Assembly: GCA_026874595.1 (NCBI GenBank)
Contig: CM049313.1
Span: 48,533,659 to 48,597,658, forward strand
Length of the DNA stretch: 64,000 nt
Origin: Sipunculus nudus
Taxonomy: Eukaryota; Annelida; Sipuncula; Golfingiida; Sipunculidae
Direction: 5' to 3'
Both the position numbers and the translations under genes were made by a program. Below the pieces are notes generated by a model that was given only the letters and a program-made list of their open reading frames with translations, did no database searches and had not been told where the DNA came from. Position 1 is the stretch's first letter; the number at the start of each line of letters is the position of its first letter. Of this stretch, positions 15,190 through 27,371 are shown piece after piece.

Positions 15190-15991
15190 GACCTTTCTTA
15201 GTATACTGCACGGCGTCACTTGTATACAAGGCGACAATGACGCTGAAGGCGACACTGCCACGCCCATACGAGACCGGCCCAGATGAGGGACAGAAGAAAC
15301 GGTCGTCTTGGTGACATCAGATACGAAAACGACCACAAACGAAATAGAAATATTTTCACTTGAAGACGTCTTGCGATTGATAATCTAATTTAGCAATAAT
15401 GATCGCTTCATTTCTGAGCGGTCGCTGATTCTTGTAGTCAAGCAGCACTACACATCCACCCCAGCGGGCGCTGTGTCATCAGACATGTCCCGGAGCTATT
15501 TAACTCCGGTGACCCCGGGGGTAACATATTGGGCATCTCCATTCACCGTCAGGCCTTTCTCTGAAAACATGACCGAGGACAAGTTTACTTAGAATTCGAG
15601 TGCTAAGAGGCAAGGTTGGCTTTATTGTTCAGGTATATATTGATTCATGGCACGTGTATCGATCCACTTGCAGCCTCCCCGTAAACATCCAACTCCAGGC
15701 CAGTCAGTTTGACAGACGCCGCGCGTGCTTGCAGGCTGATACCTTCTATCTCCTGTTATCTGCGTAGCCTGGACCTCTGTTCCGATAACGATAAAGTGGA
15801 ATTTTTAAGTGGATCGCTGGCTGATATGCATCGTTTTGGAATATTAAGGACCTTTTGCCATAGGGAGTGATTAATTCTCGCGTGACGCACGTTGCGTCCA
15901 CTTGCCTAAGTTATCGACCAGGGTCCTACCCTGTGGCGCACAAGAACCTGTACTTAGTAATTAATTAAGTGCCGAGGACGCTCAAGTTAAG
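15190..15991 (+). promoter_or_regulatory. CpG-richer block ending in a strong splice donor
   Basis: About 800 bp is markedly richer in G+C and CpG than its surroundings, with GGGCGCTGTGTCATCAG and a TATA-like CTATTTAA at 15497-15504. It ends AAG|GTAAGA, with the intron starting at 15992. It could be a promoter plus 5' non-coding exon, possibly for RASD 24 kb downstream on the same strand. There is no open frame. Only the composition and the donor support this. Confidence 0.2.
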
Positions 15992-18289
15992 GTAAGATTT
16001 ATTTTCTTTAGGGTAGTGATTGTCAACACCAAAGTGCTAGAGATCAACGTATGACACTTTTGAAAGAAATATGGCTTAACGACAGCTTTTTAAAAAGGTG
16101 ATTTCGCGTCAAATGGTAGTATTGACACGCGGATAAATTTATCCTGAATCCCTTTTTTTTCTTAGTAAGCTCTTATTTGTTCCGTCTAAGATTCTTTTAC
16201 GGAGTCTATCAAAATATAATTTTTTGGTATGTTATGAAATGGAAAGATGATTGACTAGTATTATGTTACTGCTTTGGAACCTTACACATGAACATTAAAT
16301 CAACAGATTCAGTTAGTAGTAATTGACCTCAGTTTCAGAAGAGTCTGAAACATCAGTTTGCGGGACAATGGCTGGAGTCATGATGCCGCGGCAAAACTGC
16401 ATAATTATAATTCAAAGGATGGGCCCAGGTTGAGGGGGTGGTCACTGCTGGTCGAGCCAAAGCTGCTCTGAACAACACTTTTTGAACTTGCGAGTTGAGC
16501 GGAAGATGCTGAATATATCATGAAAGATAATATTTACCATAATCCGATGTTTGTGTCAAAACCTATCAGCTGACCCGTCTTTTTAGGCCAATAGAAAATG
16601 TAGCTTCATGTTGTGGCCGACTACTTTTTGTCCCTCTGTATCACTTGTAAACATGTCTATATAAAATGTAAAATTAAATGTAATAATACAAACGTGTTGT
16701 TATCATACCAATATCATTCAGTAACATTGAAAGTCTGAAATTCAGTCCGCGATGAAATTTATAGCCTAATAGCCTCCTCCCCTAGAAAACAATCTTGGAT
16801 CTGTGCCTCAATTCTAATAGAAAAAAGTACCAGGATTTACTGACAGATTGTCCGATTGGTATAGATGTCCGACAGCTTCGTGGCCGATAATCACACCCAT
16901 GAATTAAGTGACGTGTTAAACGGACCTGAAATGGCTGCCATAATGAACAGACGCTGAACCATACCAAAGCAATATTATACATGTTCATATGTAAATACAA
17001 ATATTGACATATTGATATATGAAGTTCCATATTTACTGATGTATAATTCAAGGCCTTTATAACATCTAATGATACATCTTTCTTCTGTTGTAAGAGATTA
17101 CATTATACCTCTTTTTTTCACTCATGGATGTCCATGAGTTTTTTTGTACAATAAATGGCATATTAATAGAAATCCTAAATTATTGTATTCTCATACATTT
17201 ATATGGTGCAGGAGTTTTCTTGAAATACTCTCGCCCCTTGGGTAACAGAAAACGTTAACCTTGCTTTCACTTCAAAGGTCCAATTCACTTATAACAGTGC
17301 TCCGCCCTAAACCACTATCGGTTTCTGGGCCTTAATCAGTCCAAGATCATAGACGTTGAAAGAGAAATATGTCTAAAGACCTTACTGTTTATTGGCGTCT
17401 TAAAGGTTGCTGAAATAATGTATCAGGTTTAGATTACAGAAGTTCTTGGTGACATTGATTTCAAGGCAGCCTATTTGTCTAAAGATACAACAGTATCATT
17501 TATTTAGATCAGATATAGATACAAGGGCGAGAAAGTAACAATCAAGAGAAGTGTGCGAACGTCAAATATGGCCTGACATGGGCCGCACCTAAGGAAACTC
17601 AAACACAATCTGCAAAAGGTAATTTGGTACCCGGGCCTTCCCTTGAGCGCCTCGCAGCTCGGCATCTGGAAGTCGCCGGGCTATGTATAATCATATGACA
17701 CAAACCCATAGAGTCTAGTGGGTTGGATTGATTTGTGACCAAGGTGAAACCTTAGATGGGCTGTCTGGGACCGCCAAACCCCATAGGGGATTTTGGCGGA
17801 TGTAGCAACATTTCAGAACCTGTCTCTCCGTGATGTATTCAGAGGAAGTATTTCCCACCCACCTGACAATCGGTACACAAGGGTAACAGCGCCCAGTGTG
17901 TTCTTTGATTATGAAATTAGACGAATAAAGAAGAAGAGTTGATTGTGAGATTACTATCATGGCTGATGCATGTCACTTCCATCCTTATGATCATTCACCA
18001 CTATTCATTCTGAAAACCGTTCTCGCATATTATAGTAGGCTTGATGAAATTATTCCTTCTACATGAACAAAGCAAACTTTGTTCACATGTAAGTACTAGT
18101 ACAAAGTATAACCGCTCTAATTAAAGTTGAAGTTTATAATCTGATACCCCTACCGACGTCAGTCCCATCCGACCTTACAATTAGTTTTTCAGGGCTATCG
18201 GACGCGTTCATACTTGCAGCTTTTCCCATCCCCTAGAGAGGGCATACAATAAATGCAGCCATGACATGCGCTAGACCGTCAGAGGGTTA
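15992..18289. other. No gene recognised
   Basis: AT-rich, short frames only. A small hairpin GAACAAAG/CTTTGTTC lies at about 18064-18083. Confidence 0.5.
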
Positions 18290-18475
18290 TTCGTTCTACA
18301 TTTACCTGCCGTCCGTCACCAGTAGACATTCCCTCCTGGGTGGAGAGAGCTCTCCCTTGTGGTAAACACTTGGCTAAGGGTCTTAGCGTTGAAGGCCGTC
18401 AGATTGGGACTCGAACCCATAACCTTGCGGTCAACAGTACAACACCCTTTCCACTTCGCGTTAAGTCTTTTCCTA
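18290..18475 (-). mobile_element. tRNA-derived SINE remnant
   Basis: The B box GGGTTCGAGTCCC is on the - strand (18406-18418), preceded by GTTGTACTGTTGACCGCAAG in the A-box/anticodon region. The body runs to about 18290. Confidence 0.55.
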
Positions 18476-18690
18476 AAAAAATCACCAATATGCGTTTGAA
18501 ACATGTATTTAGATTTGGTTTGATTTTTGTTATTTGTGCTACTTCCTGATAGCAAGGTGTCAAGTAAGGTAAAGGGAGAAAAAGAGTAAATTGTAAAATC
18601 AATTAGGAAGAATACAAGGATATATGTTATCTCTATACTGATTAAGTGACAATTGTAGTTTCCATCAATGGATTTATATATATATATATA

Positions 18691-18785
18691 TGACAACGAG
18701 AGTTCAACCAGTACGGATTAAACATAAAATGTAACAACAACACGAGTTGCGCCCGTGTCACACAATAAAAAGAGCACCTGTAACA
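18691..18785 (-). mobile_element. Short LTR fragment between microsatellites
   Basis: A fossil. The reverse complement reads TGTTACAGGTGCTC ... TTGAACTCTCGTTGTCA, matching the first ~110 bp of the LTR at 25274-26088. It has (AT)n on both sides. Confidence 0.7.
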
Positions 18786-18794
18786 ATAAACATG

Positions 18795-18882
<88 letters not shown>
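18795..18882. repeat. Compound (AT)n(GA)n microsatellite
   Basis: An (AT)n tract with one break passes into a (GA)n tract at about 18845. A short (AT)n also lies at 18675-18691, on the far side of the LTR fragment. Confidence 0.95.
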
Positions 18883-18885
<3 letters not shown>

Positions 18886-19000
18886 TCCTTGGTGACAGTA
18901 AACATATTTTGTGTGAAACCTACAGGAAATGAAGATTGTATTTACTTTTCTTTCAGTTATCAAGTTATTGTTATTTTTAATAACAATGGCAGCCTATTAG
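18883..19000 (+). repeat. Interspersed repeat next to microsatellite, copy 1
   Basis: CTTGGTGACAGTAAACAT followed by TTTTGTGTGAAACC is shared with 26763-26880. Here it follows (AT)n(GA)n. Confidence 0.5.
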
Positions 19001-21804
19001 GAAATTTGATACTTCTTGTACCTAGAAATTTATTGAAGCCCATAATCCTCACATTGTAAAATCAGATGTTGTTTGTTCACTGTTTGTCATCAAACTATTA
19101 ATGTGCACAAGTGCATTGACTTAACGGAGCAGATGTTTGTGCAGGTATAATTTTTCATGAAAGATTCGTTTTGGCACAACTTAAAGGATCGCATGCACCC
19201 ATGATCCTGGCGAAGTGTTCAATAACAAATCACAGTGGAGTCAGACGAGTTAGCTTTTCATTCAGACAAAGATGTTGTTTACTGCAGCCGCTGCACCATG
19301 ACTTTTTGTGGCGGCAGGGGTTGCAAAAAGAGAGTGGTCAAAAAGCACTTTCTTCAACAGATATTTTTTTCTTCAAAAAATGCCGTTAGCATAATCATCT
19401 CCGCATTAAATCGAATAGCTGTCTTCTATACATATTGATTATGGGATGAAGTCAGCTGATTTACGTGTCTTTGAAATACCTCGGTTGGCTTTGACTGACT
19501 GAATTTTCGCATTAAGTTTGTGATGTTAAAATGTACTATATTTCAAGAAAGTCGGTAATCTATTTTTTATCATAATAAATCACTGACTAAAATTCCTTGA
19601 TTAGTAATGATTTCGCACAGAATCATTAAGCTGGCAAAATCAGCAAGCTAAAATTACATCGGCAATATAGGTTTATTTGTGTGAATTGATTTAAATTTTA
19701 TCATAACCACAAGTGAATAGTTCGGACAAAGGCGGCTTCAGTTGGCCTTATGAAGTTGAGAGGGTGCAGCTAAATCCCCGCCTTGTCGGACTAAACCTGG
19801 TCGCTAGAACATGCTAGCATTTGACATGGAGAAAAATTAAAATATTCGACTCCTGTTCATTATATGGCCTGTATAATAATAAAGCAATATAAATGAACAA
19901 AAAAAAATAAAAACGAAAAGAAATGAGTGCTTCTGAAAAAGAGAACAAAATCGAAAGAATCTCTATATTCAATCAATCTTTAAAAATATTAAAACTTTAA
20001 ACAGAGAGTGATATGGCACTGTTTTAAGTGTGAGGTCCCTTTCAACGTGACCGTCTTTACGGCGGTCTTGAATCCGGAGCATGGAAATGGGTGGTCGTCC
20101 CCAACGTCCTCCTGTGAAGAGCCGTCAATCTGGTTACACCGTCTCCGGGATACCACACCCCAGTGATCATAAATCTTCAGCGGAAGTCTCCCTCATATAT
20201 TCATCTTCGTGGAGCTGTAGTGAACGCAGCCACGCCAGCCCGTCCTTCATGTTATTGGCAACTGGAAATATGTAATATAATACATTATACTGACCATTAA
20301 TCCGCGTCCCCCAATCAATAATATATTTGGTAACTGGATCTATCCAGGGGTCTTAAATCCCATTAGGCCACACTGAATAAAAATATCCTACATACTCTGG
20401 GACATTACATATGGTCTCTTTTTCTAAATTTACCGACCAAGACAAAAATGCATAAAATGATGCCAACTTGCAAGGATACAAATATTTGTGTCAATACTTG
20501 ATACGACATACATGTAAGTCCACAGTTTAATCCATACCTTAATGAATGAAAAAAAATCCATTTTAATAAATATAATGATTTCTTTGAGGGGATCAAGGCA
20601 AAGGCAGTTTTAATATAGATTATCCATAAATAATTCTTTTAATACTGATTTATCTAATGTTATAACACCGTAAGTATATCTGCAGAATTTCATATTAGTT
20701 GGGACTAGTTGTTAGATCGGTAGAACACATTCTCTTATTGTGATGAATAGAGCGGCGACTCCATTTAACATTTTTTTTTCTGTGTGGGTATGGACTTACT
20801 GAATGTACGTCACTTAATTCACATGATTGTTCAAAGCTGAATCACAACAGGTATGTCAGGACAACTCAATGTGTCTTCACTAAAGACCAGTAAGTTAGGT
20901 TCCGTTAAACCAAATTAGGCGTACTAAGGAAAGTACATTTTAAGTGAAGGTCCTTCAGGCTGTTAATCATAACTGCCACCCCTCTTTTCTATATTTGGAA
21001 TGACACATTAAAAGGCCGTCTTATTGTAAAGTAGGCTGGCCCTGAGGGCAGGGTGCAAAGATAGTCACTCTTCTTCTTGCCCTTAAATGATGCAGACGTG
21101 GCCCACGTCTGGTCGTCACTAGGTTTAGTCATTTAGACGTGTTAAGGGGCTTAAGGATTATCGCGACCCTTCCTAGCTCCCTGTTATCACGTTTAACTAT
21201 CAGACTGGCAGTATATTGTAAAGGACATATCTTTCGGCCATGTCGTAATTTTTAACTTAAATTCCTGTGTTGTTTTCTTTTATCTGTGGGAAAAATTCTA
21301 CAAGGCTATGACGAACCCAACGAGTAAAGATACTTTTAGCACGAGAATATGCACCATGAAAAATTACAGTGTATCTACCTGGGATATATAATGCGATGAT
21401 TGCGATACATCCTGAGGCGGATGAAAGATATAGCAAAAGGTAGGCGTGCAACGCCGGAAGACTAACGAGAATACTTGGAAAAGGTCCTCAGATTCGGGGC
21501 TTTCGGCCCCCTGGACCAACTTTTAATGAGATAGAATCTGTATAATTGCAGCACATGATATACACTATTTATACTTAAACGAAACAAAATATTAACTGTA
21601 TTTATTTTTCTTGTATTTTCGCGGATTTTTTTTATGAATGAGAACCACACCTTCGGTAACGTTGCTAAATTTCTTCTGCATAATACCTTTTAAAGTCATA
21701 AAGGTGGCATAGAAAACGGACTTAATTTTGTATTGCTACCATTTGCTAACATTTATCAAGAACTCGAGCACATCTTTGTGTTCTTCCTGAAAATGTTGGA
21801 TATT
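19001..21804. other. No gene recognised
   Basis: Mostly featureless. A short frame near 19235-19390 encodes a Cys-rich peptide (VVYCSRCTMTFCGGRGCKKR) that I could not assign. Confidence 0.5.
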
Positions 21805-22900
21805 TTTTAGCGAACCTGTGAGCTTATGGTGCGGCGTCGTGCGTCGTCTGTATGTTAACCATAGCTATCTCAAAAAGGCAGAAGCTAGCATCACCTATTC
21901 TTTTGCAAATAACCAGTAATCCAAAAAAACCTAATCGTATTTTGTTTATTTTTTTTCTAACTGCATTTTCTTAGATTTTATAGGGAAAAAGCTAAAAAAA
22001 GCTTTAAAAAATCTTCTTCTCCGAAACTTTCTAGCCAAATTGTACAATATTTCACATTAATGATCCCTGGAACAATCTCTCTCAAGTTGGTTCGAATGAT
22101 TCTAGTTCGGTTATTTTTGGTCGAGTTACAGGAAGGTTGAACTAAGTCATCTGTCCAAAAAAAGGGAACACTAAAATTAAAAGCCCAGAAACGACTGGAG
22201 CTATCGTCACCAAATTTTATACCAATGATTTTCACATAAGTCATTTCTGAAATTGAGGTATTGGTGGCGCCACCTACATTGAACTGTTTTTTACAAACAA
22301 AAAATGTAATTTTAGACTTTTCTAGATTATACACTGTTACATGATGAAACTGTTAAGCGGATTGGTTAAAAACTATGGTAGGGTTCTGCCAGTTTTATAA
22401 GAATAGATTGGGTGAATACACCTTTAAAAAAGCAGTGTAGCCACTTGAAAAAGGTTTTCAGTGTTTGAAAACAGATTTGACAACATGCCAAGTTTCAAAT
22501 TATCAAGTCAAGAGGTCACTCAGTTCAACCAGGTGAGGTCCAGACATCATTATGGCAATTGACCTGGCTCTGTCTGATGTCTACACACTGTGTCTAGACG
22601 TCTAGACACATCCAGATTAGTAGACTAGTGGACATATCTTTCAACTGTTTGAAAAATACTTGGTTTGCATTTTTAGCGAATCTGTGAGCTTATGCGATGG
22701 TGTGGCGTCGTCCGTCGTGCGTCATAGCTATCTAAAAAAGGGCAAGAGCTAGCATCACCAATTTTTTTTGCCAAAAATTAGTCATCTAAAAAAATATATC
22801 GGATTTTGCTTATTTTTTGCATTTTCTAAGGTTTTAAAGGAAAAATCTAAAAGCATATAAAAATGTTCCTCTCCGAAACCATGCTGCCAAATGTCCATTC
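21805..22900 (+). repeat. Complex interspersed repeat (GGCGTCGTCCGTCGT family), locus 1
   Basis: Two copies of the block TAGCGAACCTGTGAGC..TGGCGTCGT..AGCTAGCATCACC start near 21810 and 22675. A CTTCTCCGAAAC..CTCTCTCAAGTTGGTT block lies at 22013-22105. The same blocks in the same order recur at 28150-29090. This resembles an abundant mollusc repeat type I cannot classify further. Confidence 0.7.
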
Positions 22901-23619
22901 ATCTGTCCAAATAATCTTCGTTGGAAAAAAAAACACACCCGAACTATCCTTACTGATACATCCTAGTCCGAAACGTGCAGGTCAGAAACGTCCATTTAGC
23001 TGAAATAATAATAACTAAGGTAGACATGCAGGACATAAGAGGATCAATATTAAATTTTAAAAACAAACCTCCTTTCATACTCCCAAACTTTGCACAGGTT
23101 CGCATTAGGGTTTTTTTTTTGTCCCGAACATTTAATGTTCAAGAAAATCGTTCCATACTTTTTTTTACGGCAAAGTCAGTTTTAATTTTTGCGGGAATGG
23201 ATAAAACTACTAATTAGGTTCAATGAACGCCACAACAAAAAAAATATGTCGGGATTTAGATATTATTTTCCGATCAATTAACATCCATTAAATTCTATGG
23301 GGAAACTGTCGCGACAGAAAAAATAAAAGCATTCACAGCTTTTTATGAGCTATAATTATCAGTCTAAAGGGATTTACGATTAATTATACCAGTAACAGTG
23401 AGTAAAATAAGATTCTACTTTCGGTGGTAAGAGACTTAACACTGAACATTCCTTAAACTCTATCTGTAGCATATCACATAGTCTCTATCTAATTCCATCA
23501 GGTAACAAGCTGTCGGTTGTGACGTTGCTAAGTGGTAAAAAATTACGTCTAGTACGAACCCTTGCAGTAACTCACATTAAAAAAGGTTGATTTCCCATAA
23601 ACCTAATTAATTAACCAAA

Positions 23620-23695
23620 ATGTTGTTCGAACCCCGCTAGTAACCCTAGGACCAAGTGATTTGCTAAAATCTCTTGACTACAGATTATAATAGTA
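23620..23695 (-). mobile_element. Possible tRNA-like SINE head
   Basis: On the - strand, GGGGTTCGAAC follows an A-box-like TAGCAAATCACTTGG at about 40 nt spacing. No body or tail was recognised. Confidence 0.25.
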
Positions 23696-23774
23696 AAATA
23701 ACATTTCATTCATTCCTGCCATAAAGCGTACTCTCACCCACATCTAATTTAGACAGTGACACCAAACGGCTGGT

Positions 23775-24000
23775 ATTTCACGTTCATCCACGGTGCTGCT
23801 AAAGCATTGCCGTGGTTATAACCACGTTCTCCTACCATAAAACGTGGTTAAAGAACTCAGACAGGCCCCGTTCTACCCAGCGCTCGTTTTGGCTACGGTA
23901 CTGCTTCAGTAACTTACGTTCTCCTAAGGTAGCGTCACATTAACAACGTTCAGTCAAGTTTTCCTACGGTATTCTTCGGCGATGTATCACGTTCGGGAAT
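23775..24000 (+). repeat. Degenerate minisatellite, CGTTYTCCTACGGTA motif
   Basis: The motif recurs at about 23828, 23886, 23918 and 23955, with GTGGTTATAACCAC near 23812-23825. Units are irregular (32-58 bp). Confidence 0.35.
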
Positions 24001-24986
24001 GACAATAGCATTTCCGTGGCCCAGTTTCTAGGATTTGATAGCCCAGATCAGTTCTATCGTGGTCCACATTTCTGTATTAAAGGCCACGTTCTTTCCCTTT
24101 CGCTTTGGACATTTCAAGAGAACATGGACCAAGCAGGAGGATCCCACTTTCATATACGTCCCCCTGCGGTGTACTACTATAAAAGCCACGTCCTACCAAG
24201 TCCTCCCACGATCTTCAAGAACGTGGTTGACCGTAGACAGAACATTAGTAAGTGAGACATAGGCTATGGGGGATCTGTGATAAATAGTGAGCAGGATTGT
24301 CCAGGCACCAGGAGTGTTGTGGTTACTGATCCTGTATAAGCCAAGGAGTGTTCCAAGTCTCCAACTGTTGTAAAGTATAAGTATAAAAGTAAAATGTTGT
24401 ATGTATACACAGTTTATGATAGTTGCGTCCTGTGATTATCTTTGTAGTGGGTATGAAAAACATTATCTTTATTCAATCTCGTTTTTTTTATGCAGTCAAA
24501 CTGTTCCAGGTGTATCCCACGTTTAGGACCGCCCACATTGCGCAGGCCTGCATTCGTGAGAATGCATATCTCTAGTTTTAGATTTGTTTTGTGTTAATAA
24601 TTTCAGGAGGAGAACCCTTGTGGGCACAAGGAATACAAAATGAGTCCTTATCAAATTGCTTTTGGTATTCATTCTTTGATACGCTAACTATTTTAAGTAC
24701 ACGACTGCAATATCAATTTACCAGTAACTCTGATACATGCTACGGCGGTTTTACCCATTTCAATCATTTGAAGACTCAAATCACTTGTGAGATGTCAGAG
24801 TCATTATTTGTTGAATGTATCCACTCTTAAGTACGGGGAAATCAAACTAAGAAACTTATCCATTTGTGCTCTTATAAACTGTGTTTTATCACAATGATTT
24901 TGAGACCTAAAGAATGTTATTATATAGAGGTTATTTTTATTATGCAGATGAGCACATTTATTTCCTTATCCATATGCATGTCCGAA

Positions 24987-25273
24987 CATACAGTAAAACC
25001 TGTGTAATAAGACCACTAGTGCGACTGAAAAAAGTGGTCTTAATTCATGTGGTCTTTATAGACAGGTTAATTATAACATATAAATAGCTGTGATAGTCCA
25101 GGCCTGCAGAAGCCAACAAAACACCGGGCGGTGTTGTCAATGATGACGCTAAACATCACCTATTGGTTGTCTGTACTTGTAGAACATTTAATTTAACTCT
25201 TAATCTTTCTGTACCATTATCAGGGCCTTGTGGAAGATCAATATATTCTGAACAAACTACCCTGAATAAAGAT
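24987..25273 (+). mobile_element. Possible DNA-transposon end, interrupted by a solo LTR
   Basis: CAGTAAAACCTGTGTAATAA with repeated TGGTCTTWATNNAGACAGG phrases resembles the ends of common DNA transposons. Similar phrases (TTTTTATAGACGGGTGATC) occur after the LTR at 26150-26180. The matching far end was not proven. Confidence 0.3.
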
Positions 25274-26088
25274 TGTTACAGGTGCTCTTTTTATTATGTG
25301 ACACGGGCGTCACTCCTGATGTGGCACTCGTGTCTGGCCGCGTATTACATTCTATGTTTAATCCGTACTGGTTGAACTCTCGTTGTCATGTTTAGCCTTG
25401 GGTTTTCTCGCCTGGCCGAGGTCACGTGATGAGCTTGGTATGTAGAGATACACACAGCGCTGTTTTTCTAGAGAATTTCTGAAACTCGTGCTTACTGTGT
25501 TGTGCAAGATCTTATGGACTGTTCGAGAAGTGGAAAAATCTCGGCTTGAGGTGTGAAGGTATATAAAGGGGCTGTATTTTAGAGAGGAGAGAGAGCAGAG
25601 CAGATTCCAGCGGACGCAGAAGAGTGTGTCAGTTTTTAGGACCTTATCCGACTAATGCGGCAATTATAGATTTTCAAAGACTTTCTCCTGGATTTTATGC
25701 ATTTGGACTTCAGTTTACTTTCTGGATTGTTGCAAGAGCTTTACACTGGACTGTCATTCTCCGAGAGTTTACATTTAAAGGTCTTATCGTTATGATTATG
25801 TTGGTATCCAGGTACTGTGCACATTATTTCTCTATGTGATTGTATTGACTTGTTGTTATACCGCTGTTTTACTGTATAATTGTATTGATTTAGTGCATTG
25901 TAATGTAAGGAATGTTTTAAGAATAAATTATAGTTATTTGTTAACAAAAAAAAAACACTGTCTTCTTTATTCATTCCCCTAGACATTTCACGCTGCCTAG
26001 TGTTACAGAATCTGATTTGTTTTTATCTCCATTACAAAATTTGTGTTCATCACGCATACGTGATCTGTTTATATTAGGTTCCGTAACA
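25274..26088 (+). mobile_element. Solo LTR of the same Gypsy-type family
   Basis: A fossil. It begins TGTTACAGGTGCTC and ends TTCCGTAACA, and is flanked by the 4-bp direct repeat AGAT (25270-25273 and 26089-26092). It has a TATA-like TATATAAAGG near 25560 and a poly(A)-type signal near 25921. There is no internal region. It matches the LTR at 11799-12676 along its length. Confidence 0.85.
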
Positions 26089-26759
26089 AGATATAATAAT
26101 TATAATAAATAAATAACCAATGTGAATGCTTTCGGCTGAATCAATGGTATTTTTATAGACGGGTGATCTTTTTAGACAAATGGAGTCTCAGACAGACTTC
26201 TGCTCGGGCCCTGCGCGGGGCCGGTTTTGACTCGCAGCTCTCGGGCTTTGTTTGTTTTGCGTGAAGGGGCGTTTTACATTCTAGAATATAGAATGCGGGT
26301 TTGGGCGACATTTGCCGGGAGTGATGTACCGGCTTTAATTACCATTTGCACAAACAAAGTTATAACCTTCTCAATAACACTCTTATTTTTATCTACTTCA
26401 GACATTACTACCATTCACAAAAAAAACATTTATCGTCATGGCTTATCAGATCTTGTTGAAATTCGGACTCATACCATACAATGTTCAGAGCTGTTTATTT
26501 TTACATTGTATCAGTCTTTATCTCCAGTTGGCCTGTCTAGACTACATAACTAATAAAAAATATCAGTCATACAGTAATAGGATTTTGCGGAAGTGATGTC
26601 TGTCAAACTCACCCAGCACAAAGGACGCAATTAGGCCCATTAGAGCGTTTCATAAGAAGTGCATTGGAATTGTTTGCCAGTAAAACAGGAAGTGTGCAGT
26701 ATCACATTGTAAATGCATCATGTCAACCAATGTCATATAGATATAAACGTGTAAATATG

Positions 26760-26884
26760 CCTCACTTGGTGACAGTAAACATGTTTTGTGTGAAACCAAC
26801 GAGGACTTAATAACGTATTCACTTTTATTTCCATTATCAGTCATTGTTATATGTTTGTATAACTATGATAGCCCGTCTGTCGCC

Positions 26885-26885
<1 letters not shown>
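26760..26885 (+). repeat. Interspersed repeat next to microsatellite, copy 2
   Basis: It shares CTTGGTGACAGTAAACAT..TTTTGTGTGAAACC and the following ~70 bp with 18883-19000, and is followed directly by (AT)n at 26891-26936. Confidence 0.5.

Positions 26886-26890
<5 letters not shown>

Positions 26891-26936
<46 letters not shown>
26891..26936. repeat. (AT)n microsatellite abutting the miniature LTR-like element
   Basis: Pure AT run that ends directly at the first terminal repeat. Confidence 0.95.
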
Positions 26937-26938
<2 letters not shown>

Positions 26939-26973
26939 ATACGAAGACAAATTGCTCAGGGGAAAATACTGGG

Positions 26974-27040
26974 CCGATCCGGGATTCGAACCCATAACGG
27001 TGGCGCACACGTCCGGCGTTCCAAGCGCTTCGCTAGAAAG
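26974..27040 (-). other. tRNA-like Pol III promoter region, downstream copy
   Basis: The same arrangement as at 27255-27320: an intact B box GGTTCGAATCC and a diverged A box AGCGAAGCGC. Confidence 0.6.
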
Positions 27041-27254
27041 CAAGCTTCACTAGCGAGACAGTTCGATCCGCTTTTATGTCACCCCCGTAATTAACACACA
27101 CCCTATTAAGAGCGTTCTGCTATCAGAACAAGACTAATTATCCCAGGAGTCACACTTTGGTGAACTTATTCCCTTGGCCAAAAAATGCTTACCGTCACGT
27201 TGGACGAGCCCCAAATTTGTTACGAAGACAAATTGCTCAAGGGAAAATATCGGG

Positions 27255-27320
27255 CCGATCCGGGATTCGAACCCATGCCGGTGGCGCACATGTCCGGCGT
27301 TCTAACCGCTTCGCTAGAAA
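27255..27320 (-). other. tRNA-like Pol III promoter region, upstream copy
   Basis: On the - strand, TAGCGAAGCGGTTAGAACG (A-box region) is followed ~32 nt later by GGGTTCGAATCCCGG (T-loop/B box). The T stem pairs partly. It is not a tRNA gene: there is no acceptor stem and no cloverleaf. Confidence 0.65.
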
Positions 27321-27371
27321 AACATGCTTCACTAGCGAGACAGTTCGATCCGCTTTTATGTCACCCCGTAT

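Larger units (their letters stand above)
26937..27363 (-). mobile_element. Miniature LTR-like element (TRIM candidate) with tRNA-like sequence in its repeats
   Basis: A fossil, non-coding. Two direct repeats of ~145 bp (26937-27081 and 27218-27363) flank a 136-bp interior. Read on the - strand, each repeat starts TGACATAA and ends near CGTAACA/CGTATCA. The interior starts 3 nt later with GGGGCTCGTCC, the same tRNA-Pro-type primer-site core as the Gypsy element at 12683. Each repeat carries a Pol III-like A box (27306-27316; 27025-27035) and a B box GGTTCGAATCC (27263-27273; 26982-26992). Two independent SINE copies are the alternative reading. Confidence 0.55.

Noticed and set aside
19235-19390. 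Cys-rich peptide that could be a zinc finger
   Set aside because: The spacing fits no finger class I know, the frame opens with GTG after a stop, and no neighbouring exon supports it.
23915-23940. CCTAAGGTAGCG, as in the conserved large-subunit rRNA loop
   Set aside because: Only 12 bases match, with no rRNA around them; the word is one variant of a local degenerate repeat.
25624-25839. Frames inside the LTR copies (also near 56635-56898)
   Set aside because: They fall within non-coding LTR sequence and are not shared as a conserved protein.
26974-27320. Two tRNA genes
   Set aside because: The A and B boxes are good, but there is no acceptor stem and no cloverleaf; both lie inside larger direct repeats.
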